DNA of 64,000 bases from Cyclaneusma minus (GCA_037179335.1 JAKZHN010000028.1:396454-460453); one strand, 5' to 3'; counted from the stretch's first letter, positions 12,658 to 25,355 are shown. The notes: generated by a model not told the origin, from the sequence alone. Made by a program: numbers and translations.

Positions 12658-15515
12658 CTATATGCCGTTCCACCACACCGTCTTCTCCAACTCAAAACTT
12701 CCCCTCAACTCCTTGCCATCCTCCACGCTGCTGTTCGCAACAATCACCTCATAAGTATCCTTCTCCATAACCCAAGAATCCGTCGCCTGGTCCCAGAAAC
12801 TGCACGCATACTTCGTCTCCATCCTCACAACAACCTCCTTCTTCTCCCCCTGCTTCAACGCCACCTTCGCAAACCCTTTCAATTCCTTCTTGGGCCGTCC
12901 CACGCTCGGCGCTTTCTGTGCAATATACACTTGCACCACCTCTTTCCCATCTACGTCCCCGATATTTTCCACGTCCAGCGTGGCGCGTATTTCGTTTCCG
13001 TTGACGGCAACATGGAGGTTGCTAAACGCAAACGCAGAATAGCTCAAGCCGTGACCGAACGCAAAGAGTGGCGTTTTCTTCACTGCCTCGTAGTGTCGAT
13101 AGCCCATGTACACATCGTCCGCATACCAAGTCTTCCCCCTCTCACTCCGGAAGCTCAAAAACGCCGGATTATCCTCGACTCTCACCGGCCAAGTGAGCGG
13201 CAGCTTGCCCGACGGACACACGGTACCAAACACCACATCCGCAATCGCATTCCCCGTCTCATCGCCCCCATACCAAGCCTGCACCAGCCCCCCAACCTCG
13301 CCAATCCACGGCATCGTCACCGGCGTCCCAGACTGCATCACCACAAGCACGTTTTTATTAGCTTTTGCTACTGCGCTGATAAGCGCATCTTGCAGCCCGG
13401 GCAAGTCCATAAACTGCCGGTCCGAATTCTCGCACTCCCAGTCTTGGTTCAGCCCCGCGCAGACAATCACTTGGTCCGCGTTTGCGGCCATTTCGGCAGC
13501 ATGTGCTATCTCCTTTTCGCCATCGAGTGCCAAGCAGCCTCCCAGACGCAAGCCGCCGCCGGGCGCAAAAGCAGTCGTGGGCAGTTTGCTGGCTGGTGCG
13601 GAGGTGAATTCGATGCGGATGGTGTAGACATTGTCTTTCTTGACAGCGATCTTGCCGACTTCTTCGCGCGTGCCGGTGCCGAAAAAGGTGCCGCCGGGGA
13701 CTTGGTGCGTTTCGTTGTCGATCAGGAGGGCGTCGTCGACGTACAGTTTTGCGGCGCCGTAGACGGCGATGCCGAGCTCGTAGGTTCCGTCGGCGGGGGC
13801 GGTGAGGAGGCCGGTTAGGGTGGCGTACCAGAGGCGGCTGGTGATGGAGGGGTGCTTGTAGTCGACAAAATTCATGTCGGTGTTGGTGAGGACGGCTGAG
13901 TCGATGGGCTTTGAGTCTTTGGAGCGTGCGGAGGGTGGGCTGGTGTAGAATGCGCATTCGAGACCGGTGGTGCCGTTGGGAGCTTTGAGAGAGGCGCCGA
14001 GAGTGGGGAGGAAGTTGTGGCCGTGGCAGCCGGGAGTGTATGTGAGGTTTTCCGAGGAGACATACGAGGCAATGCCATCAAAGGGGGTGATGGCATAGTA
14101 AGCGGCCAATGCTGCCGAGCCACCGCCGCAGTATTGGGCGATCTTAGCATTGGGTCCTACTACGAGCGTCTTCTTGTCCTTTGATAAAGGCAAGACGTTG
14201 TTCTCGTTCTTCATGAGGACTATACCTTCGCCTGCAACTTTTCGAAGGAGAGCGGAAATTTCAGGACTATCGATGGTTTTCTCTGTTGCGTTTTCCGGGA
14301 TGTCACTGGTGGAATAGCATTTCTTGACCAGGTTGAGGACGTTTCGGGCACGCTCATCTAGCACGTGCATGGGGACTTTCTTGGAGAACACAGCATGGTT
14401 CAACGCCTCGCCCCTCCATCGCGAAGGGCCAGGCATCTCGAGATCCAAGCCAGCAGTTATTGCGCCTGTCGTGGAATACGTTCCATACCTGGATCACGAT
14501 CAGTCATGTTCATATGAGCGACAAGAATTATGCTTACCAGTCACTCATGACTAAACCCTTGAAGCCCCACTCCTTTCTCAGAATATCATCGATAATCTTC
14601 TTATTCTCGCTAACATGCGTCCCATTGACCTTGTTATAAGCAGTCATGAACGCACCCGGCTTCCCCTCTTTATGGACCAGCTGGAAAGGCATCAGATACA
14701 TTTCCCTTAGCGCCCTTTCGCTAACCTGAGCATCGTAGGCCATGCGTTCGTGCTCCTGGTCATTGCACACAAAGTGCTTAATCGTAGCCGTGACATTCTT
14801 GCTCTCGACACCCGCAACGACAGATGCAGCTCCGAGACCTGCCAACACCGGGTCTTCCGAAAGCGATTCGAAGCCACGACCACCAAGGGGTCCTCGCTGC
14901 ATGTTGATGGTGGGACCGAGGAGAACATGGGCTCCTTTGGCATGGCATTCGTCGCCCATGAGAGCTCCGGCCTTGAAAAGAAGATCGCGGTCCCAAGTGG
15001 CGCCGAGAGCAGTGCCGCAGGGAAGACATGCTGACTTGGTGCCGTTGAAGAATTCTAGAAATTCTGGTTAGATGAAAACTGGTGATCTGTCAGGGGCAAG
15101 ATCGAACTTGTTCCTCGGACACCATTGGGTCCGTCTGATAATCTGAGCGAAGGAACCCCGTGATCTGGCAAGGCCTTGGTGTGCCAGAAGTCGATTCCTG
15201 CGAGACTTTAGTGTGAGAACTTGGTATTGAGAAGAAGAACATCAAGTGGGTTTTCGTGCTGGGTCACGGGGCCGTTTGTGAGATGGCTTGAGGACATGTG
15301 AGTGACTTAGAGGACGGATAAAGATGATTCTATATATCATATCCGGGCCCTGGCTACTCTCACGAGGGCAGTATCTGAACAGTAGAAAAGGGAATTCTGC
15401 CTTGCAGTGATAGATCATTGGAGGAATATAAGCAGCCATACGAACCAGAGAGCAAGTCGATTTTCTCCACAGTCGAGAGCTTGGCCAGAACAGCCTCAAC
15501 ATCGAGGTCAGCCAT
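12658..15515 (-). CDS. Intracellular-type beta-glucosidase, glycoside hydrolase family 3 with PA14 domain
   Basis: Hydrolyses terminal beta-glucosidic bonds of cellobiose and related glucosides. Minus-strand exons 15515-15446, 15197-15108, 15054-14538 and 14488-12658 join in frame to 835 residues. The N-terminal (beta/alpha)8 domain holds GIDFWHT, the conserved RGPLGGRGFESLSEDP and the nucleophile Asp225 in KGLVMSDW, split by the last intron. The second GH3 domain is interrupted by a PA14 insertion (about residues 395-555), and a fibronectin-III-like C-terminal domain ends the protein. No signal peptide at the chosen start, so it is probably intracellular or non-classically released, like other PA14-containing fungal GH3 enzymes. 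The region usually carrying the acid/base Glu reads WECENSDR rather than the common ESEGxDR form. Confident of family. Confidence 0.93.
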
Positions 15516-16979
15516 GGCCTCCCAAGAACAAAGGCAGAAAAGGAGGAGTGGAAGTATGAAGCTTTCTGCTCGAGGAACGGACTTGAACGTCTGGGTATCG
15601 TTTGACAGTAGGTAGGGAAGAGTGGAATTGTTACATATGTCGAAGGATACAACCTTTACTAAGTAGTAGTCAAAGTCTCCAAGGGTACTTCTTGCTATTT
15701 GCAGCCCCCCCAATGTTACACCGAGATGGCGCTGATGATCCCCACATGTTCTGGCAGAGCCCACAGACTCACAGTCCCAATCGACTCACGAGACCTTTGC
15801 TGATCGAGTGGAGACGCGTCCATCTGCGGCCCTTCGCGCCTCCACTCTGCAGTCCCTGTGCCATGTCTACATGTATCCATGGCCACAGTTCTCCCGATCC
15901 GGAGATAATCAGCAGACTGGCAGGTTGTGGCAAAGGCTCTGGCAGCACCTTAAGGAACAGCGGCCCGGTGAAGCGTGTGGAGTAGGCTGGATACACCAAA
16001 CCGGCAGGCTAAACTTCGGTCCGCAGATGCACGTAGCCGAATCTGGACCGATTGCACCCGATAACACCATCAAATCAAGAGATTTCGAACGATTCCACAC
16101 ATATCAACAGCCTAGGGGTCCGAGAGTCGATGCAGATGCTGAGGAGTGCAGATTTTGCCTGGAAGGAGAACGGAGCTTGCTCCTCCTTTTGTCTCGTTCG
16201 AACGGCCCACATGCCATTGCCAGGAGAATCCGTTGAGACCTTCAGACACCGAGACGTTGGATCGTCATTGGAAGCCGGTGCAGAGGAGACCGACTCGACG
16301 GGAGAATTATATGTGACTCTGTTACTTTGCCATGCAGATGGTGCATTTAATTCCGTGCGAATTCCTCTGCCGAAGAGAAACCCTATTTTACACATTAGTA
16401 ACACAAGATATCGCAAACTTTGCCACGCCAGGGATAGCGTACTGGGGTTGATAAATCACGACTGGACTTTGATCCATATCGCGATATCAGGACGTGCTCC
16501 CTGGAAACACAAGTCAAATAAGCTTCTGACATGATATCCAGCCTGGAGAGATAGGAGCCGCCTCCGGTTGGCGGCACAGCCATTTGACTGACTCGGAATC
16601 GCCCTGATCAGCATCCAACATGGCGCCAGCTATCCGGTTTGCCATGTGGAGTTTGCTGCTTGCTTGAATCGTCCATTCCCCGAGGGGCTTGAAGTTAAGA
16701 CGCGAAAATCTTGAATCAAGCGACCAAGCCTCGCAACGGGTCCAAGCATTTAGCATTTTGGCTTGATCACTACATGTAGATCTACTTTAGATCGCATGAT
16801 TTAGAATTGCATATAGTAGTATTTGCTTGAACCGTGATTGTGGAAACCTAGACGGCACCGGGAATAAACAGCTATCAGAACTCCAGAAAGATCAATAACC
16901 TGGCCATGTCCTCCTTTACACTTCCGGTACAAACGCCCATTATTTCCCACCATCCGTCTTCTACATTTCCTGTACATTT
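15516..16979. other. Intergenic
   Basis: About 1.5 kb between the GH3 start and the 3' end of MCM2. Several short overlapping open frames on both strands show no domain, splice structure or start context worth calling. Confidence 0.55.
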
Positions 16980-19652
16980 TTAGGCCATGGAAGCAGTTGC
17001 AACGCGTGCTGCTGGCTGATGCGCTCTTGCTCCACTTCTCTTGTTGCCAGAGCCGGGCCTCGCCAGCGTGTATTTGGCAAAAGCACGCGCAAGAGCCTTC
17101 TTAGCGCTGACCTTCTGGCTGCCGATAAACGAGTCGACCGTCACGGCAATTGCGCGGTCGATGTCCTGCGGCGAACAGTATTCGGAAAGTCGCATCTTGC
17201 AGAAGGCCTCTGCGATTCTCATGATGGCTTCCAAATGACGGACCTGGGAACCGTTAGCATGTGTGGCGGGATATCATATGGACTCGGGACTTACGGTGAT
17301 GGGATATGCGCCGGTTACTAAACTCTCTCTTCTCATGTCTGCAAACAACTTGGACACTTTGTCCTGGTCGATTTGATACAGGTTGGGACGGCACTTCTCG
17401 CGAGCATACAAGATGTATTTGCGGAGAAGCTCTTGCGGGATCTCGCCCTCCTGCTTTGGATCGCCTCCATTGATACCAGTGGAGGGCATTTCAGAATCGT
17501 GCTCTACGTCCATGGAGTCCTGGTTCTCATCGATTGCTTGCGAAGCCGGGTGTGAGCGGGCGTGCGAGCCGACGACGAATCTTGCAAGTCGCTCATCTTC
17601 CGATGGGTCCACAGTGTCCCGAACCACACACAGAATGTCGAAACGGGACAGAATAGGCTCTGTCAGCTCGACGTTTTGTGAGAACGGGAGTGTGGAGTTG
17701 TATCGACCGCCGATGGGATTGGCTGCTGCAATAATTCCACACCTCGCCTGCAGCGTGGTAACGATACCAGCCTTTGAGATGGAGATGGTTTGCTGTTCCA
17801 TGGCTTCGTGGATAGAGGTTCGATCCTGGTCGTTCATCTTGTCGAACTCGTCGATGAGGCAAGTACCACGGTCTGCGAGCACCAGCGCACCACCTTCCAG
17901 AGTCCATTCCGAGGTCATGGGATCTCTTCGTACACTAGCTGTAAGACCCACAGCACTGGCACCTTGACCAGTAGCAAAAACTGCTCGGTGCGCGGTTTTC
18001 TCGACGTACTTGAGCACTTGCGACTTGGCAGTACCTGGATCACCAAGCAGAAGCACGTTGATGTCGCCACGAATCTGATGAGCTCCTTGTCTGACCTTGG
18101 CAACTCCACCGAACAGTGAAAGAGCGACAGCAGTCTTGATATCGGTGTGGCCGTAGATACTTGGTGCTATCGAGTGGATGATCTTGTCAATGATCTGGGG
18201 ATCACGGGACAAGGCACGGATTTGATGCTCGTCCTCTTCTGTGAGTCTGAAACCTGCAAGTTGATCATGTGATTTGACAACATTGTTTGCCTCGAGAATG
18301 GTGGCAAAAACAGGGAAACCGTTGCGGTTGTTCAATTGGGCATCATAATTGTTGCGGTAGACACCTGTGATCTCAACCTCCTCGCCAGGCTTCGCTCTGT
18401 CAATGAGATCCCAGAGTAAGACAACCTCGCGGTGACGAGGCAAGCGACCGGCTGGAACAGTTCCTGGAGACTCTTGCAAAGTGATCTTCTGGTAGTTGCG
18501 GTAGACGGTCTTCTCAGAGTTCACCTCGAATGGTCCGCGGGACTGGCAGTTCTGACAAAAGGAGATCTTGACTTCGACATTTGACTCCTGCTGGAAAGGA
18601 CCGAGAACAACTCCGCACTTCTTGCAGTTGAACTTGACATATTTGAGTTGTGGGAAAACACCGCTTCGGCGAGTTACGACACCACTGACGCGGACGAGGC
18701 AGTTCAAGTGTGACTGTCGCAATTGGCGGAGAGTGTAGTGGACAGGCAGATCTGTAATTCGGACGTGGATTTCCGAATGGATGATCTCATATGCTGGGTA
18801 ATGCAAGAGAGTGACCTCCATGGCCACCTCGTCGAATAGCTTGAGCATCTCGCCAGGAGCGTTGGCCAAGAAGTAGGCCAAAATGGCTTTCGAGGTCGAT
18901 AGATGATCGTATGACACTTCCAGAGATTCGGCGTTGATTTCTCCGAGAGTTCGAATACGGTTGCCATAGACAGAAGAGCCGTGCTCGTCGGTGTACTCGG
19001 TCAAGAAGGCCTTGAATTCGCGCTTGATAGTACGCTGGACGGCAGGTTGAGCAACCCAGTCCGTCAGACTTGACGCCTTGACATCTTGCAAGGTCTCGAG
19101 AGATAGCTCCTCTTCCATGATATCGTCGACCATGTCTTCATCTTGGTCTTCATCATAGTGATGGCGTCGTCGTCTTGGCTGGTTCGTGAGATCGAGGTCG
19201 CCGTCCTCGTCTTCGTCCTGAAGAAAGGCGGCTGGCATTCTACGCTGACCCGCAGCCAATCGATCTCGGCGATTGAGCTGGGCTTCGAGCCGTCGTCGAG
19301 TTGAAAGATCCAACTCGTCGTACTCGCCGTCGTCGTCAATGTCAGCGCCCCCGTAAGCGTCGTTCTCGCGCGAGCCATAATCGCGCTCGAAATTGCCGGC
19401 AAACAAGTCAATGCCGTCCTCATCTTCGGCCATCTCATCGACATCATCAATGTCGGCAACGATCTCGGGGTCGTCTTCGATATCATCAACATCGTCGTCT
19501 GCTCCTTGGCTCATGGGGAAGGCAGGGGGCGAAGAGGGGATGATGCCGGCCGCGGGGCTCGAAGCTGGCAGACCTGTGGACGAAGGAGCATCGTCATTCT
19601 CTCTCGAGCGCTTCCGACTTCGCCCTGCGGCGCCGCGGTTGGCAGAAGACAT
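16980..19652 (-). CDS. MCM2: DNA replication licensing factor Mcm2
   Basis: Subunit of the MCM2-7 replicative helicase. Minus-strand exons 19652-17295 and 17243-16980 join in frame to 873 residues (yeast Mcm2 is 868). The acidic, Ser-rich N-terminal tail (about 1-190) is typical of Mcm2 and carries histone-binding and kinase target regions in the family. A C4 zinc finger lies near residues 341-366 (CKKCG ... CQNCQ). The AAA+ core shows Walker A GDPGTAKSQVLKY near 537, Walker B CLIDEFDKM near 600 and the arginine finger SRFD near 668. The 49-aa frame extension through the intron (stop at 17274) is replaced by VRHLEAIMRIAEAFCKMRLS after splicing. Divergently transcribed from the UBR7-like gene. 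Confidence 0.97.
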
Positions 19653-20114
19653 GTTGTGCCGTAATGGAGAACTGACGAAGGAGACAATTAGCAGGGCGCT
19701 TAGCTGGAAAGCTGGGTGTTGGGGATGGAGAAGACATACCTCATGTTGCTACTTATGAGAAGTAAGGAAGACAAATTATGCGACCAGTTTCTCGTATTCG
19801 AGAAGTAATTTTTGGGTGAGAGGTGGAGTGGTGGCTATCGCGTTGAAGTTGGAAAATGCACGGGGGAAGGGAGGTGGGAGGAGTCGAAGACAAAGTTCGT
19901 TCGCGCGACGCGCTCGCGTAAATTGGTGGTCAGTGCACACGCGTAAAGTGGTTGCACAACTTTATGTCATCGGCATCGACCAATACAAGTCTCTCGACTC
20001 CAGGACCACGAGATTGAATTGTGAAGACGCCGCCGAATTTCACACCCATTTCTCCTTCATTTTCCATCAACTCCGAAACCGTCAACTCAGTTCGCATTAC
20101 CTGACACTCCAATC
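19653..20114. promoter_or_regulatory. Shared divergent promoter of MCM2 and the UBR7-like gene
   Basis: 462 bases between two divergent starts. It contains an MluI cell-cycle box ACGCGT at 19939-19944 and a GC-rich near-match cluster TTCGCGCGACGCG at 19900-19912. In ascomycetes such sites are bound by MBF (Swi6/Mbp1-type) to drive G1/S genes, and MCM2 is a classical target. Motif presence is seen; binding is inferred. Confidence 0.5.
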
Positions 20115-21872
20115 ATGGATCCTCCTCCACCACCAAGTGTCGAGCCGGAGTCTGCAACCACTCCATCTCGAAGCCAGAGCTTCTCTCAGGCTTCTGATGA
20201 TTCGCAGACCGCAGCTGAGTATGCGCTTTATTTCTACTTATATGTCTCTCCTACCCATATGTCTCGATTCATAGAAATTCTTAGACTAATTATCGTCATC
20301 CAGGTTTATCGACAGTCAACTGCAACTCGAAGCTGATGCCCGCGAGGCTCTGCCTTATGTGCGTGAATCTGTCTCTTTCGATTGTGAACTTCTTCTGATA
20401 GGAATATACAGGCGTTCGATACTTGCACGAAGCCTCTTGGCCCACTCCGCCAAATTACCTTCGCTTGCCTGACCTGCAATCCTCCTTCATCCGACTCCTC
20501 GAAGACCTACAATCTAGCCGCTGTGTGCTACTCATGTTCAATCTCATGCCATGGCGATCACACTCTGGTCGAGCTCTTCAACAAACGCAACTTCGTCTGC
20601 GATTGCGGTACTACAAGATTTCCTGCCGGGTCTCCTTGCAACCTACGTCTCAATCCTGCTACAAACACCAAAGGAGGTGTACATTCTGAGGAGCCGGCGG
20701 CTACCAATAAGTACAATCAGAACCATGCCAATCGTTTCTGCGGATGTGCTTGCGAATATGACGCTTTTCAGCAGAAAGGAACAATGTTCCAATGCTTGGG
20801 TCTTGGAACGGCTGAAGATGGCGGCTGTGGCGAGGATTGGTGGCACCCGCATTGCTTAGTCGGCCTAGATTCCGAGTGGCCCGACCGACAGAAGACGCCG
20901 AAGAAGAAATCGACGAAATCAGAGTCGGCCGGTCTTCTGAGCTCTATCACAGAAGTTGCAGAAGCGGCAGTAGATCAGCAGAATGATCAGGCAGCTGCCG
21001 CGGAAGCTCAAACCGCCGAGAACGCGGAAGATGAGAGCGAGGATGAGGAGGAGCTGCCATTGCCACCAGGCTTCCCTAGCGAAGATGACTTTGATTACTT
21101 CCTCTGCTACAAATGTGTCGAAGCGAACCCCTGGATCAAGCGCTATGCCGGAGCAGAGGGATTTCTACCACCCGTCTTCCTCAGAAGCAGCGCGCCCTCC
21201 CCCGAAGCCGATGCCGTCACACGCGAGGGCTCTCCTTCAAGAAAGCGAAAAGCCTCCGACGAGGAAGACGCCGACTCAGATACAGCCGCCAAACGCCTTC
21301 GCACCGATGACACCGACCTGAACACCAAGTCCATCGACACAGCAACCACCGGCCTCCTTAACAAGGCCGATGCCGACCAGCCAGCTTCAGAGACCAAGCC
21401 AGCCACCAAAGAATGTCTCTACAAATCCCTACCATCCCCACCCCCCGAACGCATGTCTCTTTTCCTCAAGGCCGACTTCCGAGAACACCTCTGCCACTGC
21501 CCCGCCTGCTTCCCGCGCCTCACCCCGCACCCCCAACTCCTCGAAGAAGAAGAGTCCTACGAGCCACCCCTCTCCAGCTCCTCCGATGACGGCAATGACC
21601 AAAACTCCACAGTTGGCAGCGGCTCTCTGCTCGATCGTGGCGAGCGCGCCCTGTCCAACATGGATCGTGTCAAGGCGATCGAGGGCGCAATGGCCTACAA
21701 TAAGCTGAAGCAGAAGCTAACGCCGTTCTTCAAGGAATTTGCTGAGAGCGGGAAGGCCATTGGTGCCGAGGATATCAAGAGCTATTTTGCGAAGTTGAGG
21801 GGTGACGAGGAGGTTGTGAGGGAGGGAGAGGGGGAGAAGGTGGATAGCAGGAAGGAACAAAGTGGCTATTGA
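20115..21872 (+). CDS. UBR7-like protein: UBR-box zinc finger with atypical PHD (putative E3 ubiquitin ligase)
   Basis: Exons 20115-20218, 20304-20358 and 20412-21872 join in frame to 539 residues. After a Ser/Pro-rich start, residues about 60-130 form a UBR box (CTKPLGPLRQITFACLTC, VCYSCSISCHGDH, FVCDCGTTRF), followed by an Asn-His-Cys-rich PHD-like segment (NRFCGCACEYD ... EDWWHPHCL). The middle and C-terminal parts are acidic and low in complexity, with a further Cys cluster (HLCHCPACFP). Human UBR7 and its fungal relatives have this order of domains and are nuclear, chromatin-linked putative ubiquitin ligases; the exact substrate is unknown here. Shares its promoter with MCM2. Confidence 0.88.
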
Positions 21873-22466
21873 GATTGGGCCAAGCCTGCCAGTGGCCGCT
21901 GGAAGCTACCAGTGACTGCATTATTCTCACTCTGGTTGCTGCGGGCTTTACTGCTGGTAGGCCCACGACCAACGCCAATTGGTCGCTCTTGCTAGGTAGA
22001 AATGGCCAGGGCAGATCATGTCCACTGAGGTATTCAATTCTTCCTCTGTCTAATTCTTTCTGTTTTTCACTCTATGCAGTTGCAACAGCCTCCTAAAACT
22101 GGCGAAATTAAATTATGGCAGGAAGGGAACGGCGGAAGGGAAATTGACCATAAAGAAACGGGCGTTCTTTTCTTGCAAGGCTTGGGGTCTATGGATAATC
22201 AGGGGCATTTCGCACATGGTTTCGGAAGGTATTGAGAAAGGTGCCTGAATTTGCAAAGAGAATACGGCAATTGGCAGACTGGGATTGACAAATCATAGTG
22301 CAAGGTTTCTACTACCTCCCGTTTCATAGTGACATGAGAAGACTCTGTATATGGCCCCTGATCAGCGCGCAGTGTGGGTTGATTGGGAATATGGTTTTGA
22401 TATGCCCAAGGATCACGAATACGACTTTCAAATTCTATGGTAGTAGCAGTTCTCTCTATGCTCTGT
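21873..22466. other. Intergenic, converging 3' ends
   Basis: About 590 bases between the ends of the UBR7-like and permease genes. No feature seen. Confidence 0.6.
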
Positions 22467-24504
22467 CTACGCATCCAGTGCTTTCACCTCCTCAGTCGCA
22501 ACCTGTTTCTCGGCCATCCCAGTACTTTCTTCCAAATCCCTCACCAATCGCTCCGCCCTCTGATCTCTCAACTCAAACCACCTAATCACCCCATTATTCA
22601 CAAACACACATGCCCCCATGATTATCATAACCACACTCCCCGCAAACCAGTCCGGCGCCTGGTCCGCATTGTAGAACACAATACTCCACCACATATAAAA
22701 TGCCGTAGCGAGACAGTTCATGCTCGCAATCACCATACTCCTCATCGCATCATCCTTCCGACACAAATCATTCGCCCACATGAAAAACACCGTCTGGCCC
22801 GCATACTGGCATCCACCCAGCATCAACGCAAAGATCTTCGCACCCTCGCTCACGCTCTCTCCTGCTACCATAACCCCTCCGGATATCACTGCAGTACAAG
22901 CGATAAATATGCCCATGTGCCAGCGCCTGTCTTTGTAATAGTCTCCATACCAGCCGCAGATGAGCGTGACGACAATGCCAATGCCGGGGATGGCGGTTGG
23001 GATGTAGTCAACTCTTTCCACAGAAAATGTGCCGAGAGAGGTGAGGTAGAGCGCGAGGATGCCGTTGGAACCCCACATTTCGGTGTTGGAGCTGAAGATC
23101 CAGATAATTACGAATCCCCAGAATTGCCAGGAGCGGAGGACGCGCGTGATCAGGGACAGACCGAGGACGCCGCGCTGCTTGGATACTTCGGGGATGCGGG
23201 AGATGGCGAGGGCGCGCTCGGACTCGCTGAGATAGAAGGCTTTTGTGGTTGTTGGTGTATCGGGGAACATGAGGAAGCTGGGCTCTTGTTAGTTGGCCGT
23301 CTTGCTACCCGCAGGCGGATGCCTTCGTGGGAAAGGGGTTGGTAGAAGAGGCTTATACAAAATCTGGGAACAACTTAAGGGAGGGAATGCAGAGCAGATC
23401 GAATGACGATGATATGTAGAGAGTGCTTACCCGTATATCGCTATTGGTATAGTTATCAAGAAATCAATCACGAAAAGCCATTGCCATCTGTAGTGATTGT
23501 AAGCATCGAACGAATATCTAAAGTGATGGGGAAAATTGAAATTGACTGAGAGAACCCAAAATTACTGATAATGTTCAGTGATTGAGAGAATCCATCGAGA
23601 GAATCCAAAATGACCGAGAGAGTCCAAAGTGACTAGGAAGATCCAAAATAACTGGAAATATTCAAAAGTGACCAGTACGCCACTTGAATGTAAAAGCCAA
23701 CGTACCCTGCTAGGCCATTTTTCCCATCTGGATTGCGTTAGTCCCAAGTTTATTCAGGAAAGACGTGGAGCAAACTCACTTAGATTGCCATATATCCTGG
23801 ATCACTTGGCGTTAGCCATTTTTAAGCAACAATTAAGCAGAATACGACACTCACCCTCCTTGCAGAAACCCGGAAAACATGCTCCCCGCCAATCCACTGC
23901 TCGTGAAAATGGCAGTACGTTTCCCTAGCTCTTCATTCTTGTACCAGGAGCCGAGCACATACTGACATCCGACGAACGTGCTCGCCTCACACAAGCCTTG
24001 AAAGAACCGAATTACCATGATTTGTTCAGCACTGGAGACAAATCCGGTACCCAACGTAAGTAAGCCCCAGCATAGTGTCATTGCTGGAAACCAAAGTCGA
24101 GGGGGTAGTTTCTGAAGCGCGAGGTTTTGCGGAATTTGGCCAAGGACGTATCCGCCATAGAAGACTAGAGCAGTTAGTAATTTTGCATCAATGAAGCTGG
24201 TTCCCAGAGTATGTTTTGGAGGCTTACTAGTGTTGATCTGGTTGAACTGAGTCCCATGCATGTTGAGGTCTTCTTTCATGCCGCTGACATATGCATTGGT
24301 GATATTCGCTCGATCGAGACTGAAAAATGTGTTACCCGAGATTTATCAGCATTCTGGTGGTCTTGAAACTTACTAGTTCACCCAGTACATAAGACAGCAA
24401 AAAGAGAGAATAAACCAGTCAAGTTTCACAATAAGTCTTCGTTCTTCCTGAGTATCGGCCGGAGCTCCCCAGACCACCAAACGTATTTTCCCGAGCACAC
24501 CCAT
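22467..24504 (-). CDS. MFS permease of the Dal5/Fen2/Liz1 anion:cation symporter family
   Basis: Plasma-membrane transporter; relatives import allantoate, pantothenate, biotin precursors or small peptides. Minus-strand exons 24504-24374, 24319-24228, 24164-23855, 23796-23780 (17 nt), 23727-23706 (22 nt), 23487-23431 and 23277-22467 join in frame to 479 residues. About 12 hydrophobic segments are visible. Family hallmarks: YLDRANITNAYVSGMKEDLN after TM1, GYVLGQIPQNLALQK in TM2, FFQGLCEASTFVGC in TM4, and WLFVIDFLITIPIAIYG before the central loop with FPDTP. Intron 5 (218 nt) is swollen by a degenerate 19-bp minisatellite. Substrate cannot be fixed; the divergent amidase next door and GATA-rich shared promoter hint at a nitrogen-containing substrate. 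Confidence 0.93.
23531..23690. repeat. Degenerate 19-bp minisatellite inside permease intron 5
   Basis: About eight copies of a roughly 19-bp unit. Read on the minus strand the consensus is close to GTCATTTTGGATTCTCTCG, with units of 13-20 bp. It fills most of a 218-nt intron whose neighbours are 52-63 nt (one is 153). Confidence 0.7.
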
Positions 24505-25355
24505 TCTGTTATGCTTCAGGCTCAACTGCTAATAAAGGCAAGTCAAGATTTCGACTCAATGTTGAAGAGCTGGTCTTCGAAGTCAATCATGGAGCCAAAG
24601 TAAAACTCATGAAAGTCTAAAAGTCGAAGGAAGTGGCGATATATCAGACTTGCTTTTCTCGAGATAAAGCTCTTGCCCGTGGCGTCTCCGAATTCAACCT
24701 GCCGGATCACTGTCTGAAGCTCGAAAGATAGCCTGATAACTGTGATAAGAAGCTCTTGAGAACTGCGGCACGAAATACGAAGTACATATGCCGGGGCAGA
24801 TGTGGAAGCGATCGACAAAGTGACTTGCTGTAAGTAGCGGCAGCTTGTGGAAGAACGCAAGGGGCTTAAGAGGACGGCACAGATAGGGGACCTAATTGAG
24901 GAGGCAAGTCCAAACCTCTTAGGAAATCAACACCAACCCCATTCTCCTAAAGGTTCTCATGATTGACCCAAATAGCTCACAACAATGAAATGTCTAAAAA
25001 TTGGCTGTTCGTCTTTGACAGGGATCTAGAAATTCACGATGGTGGAGTTTTAGGTGGATCTAAGACCCCCGCTTCCGATAACCGGGGTAAGCCCCACTAT
25101 CATCGACGACTAGTACGGGGGAGCCGGCGTTGAATATCAAGCCAACGACGTGCGATAATGCGCCATTACCACACTACACTTCAATAAAGTCGGAAGTCCG
25201 CGTTCATGATTCCAGATAGGTGTTCAAACTTTACTTTCTGTGCTTTTATTCGAGTCTCATATCTCCTCAGAGTCTAACTTCTCCTTTCCTCCTCTCAGCC
25301 TCCGTATCTCAGCTTGACCTTTGTGTTGCTTGTGTTATTCTTCTCAATATTCAAG
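24505..25355. promoter_or_regulatory. Divergent permease/amidase promoter with a cluster of GATA (HGATAR) sites
   Basis: 851 bases between two divergent starts. HGATAR matches on the plus strand start at 24662, 24726, 24734, 24743, 24881, 25076, 25153 and 25214, and one on the minus strand lies at 25097-25102. Chance expectation is about 2.5 on both strands. HGATAR is the AreA/NIT2 nitrogen-regulator site in filamentous fungi; co-regulation of both genes under nitrogen limitation is inferred. Confidence 0.5.

Noticed and set aside
15808..16534. Overlapping open frames between GH3 and MCM2
   Set aside because: Several frames on both strands of equal length, none with domain or splice logic.
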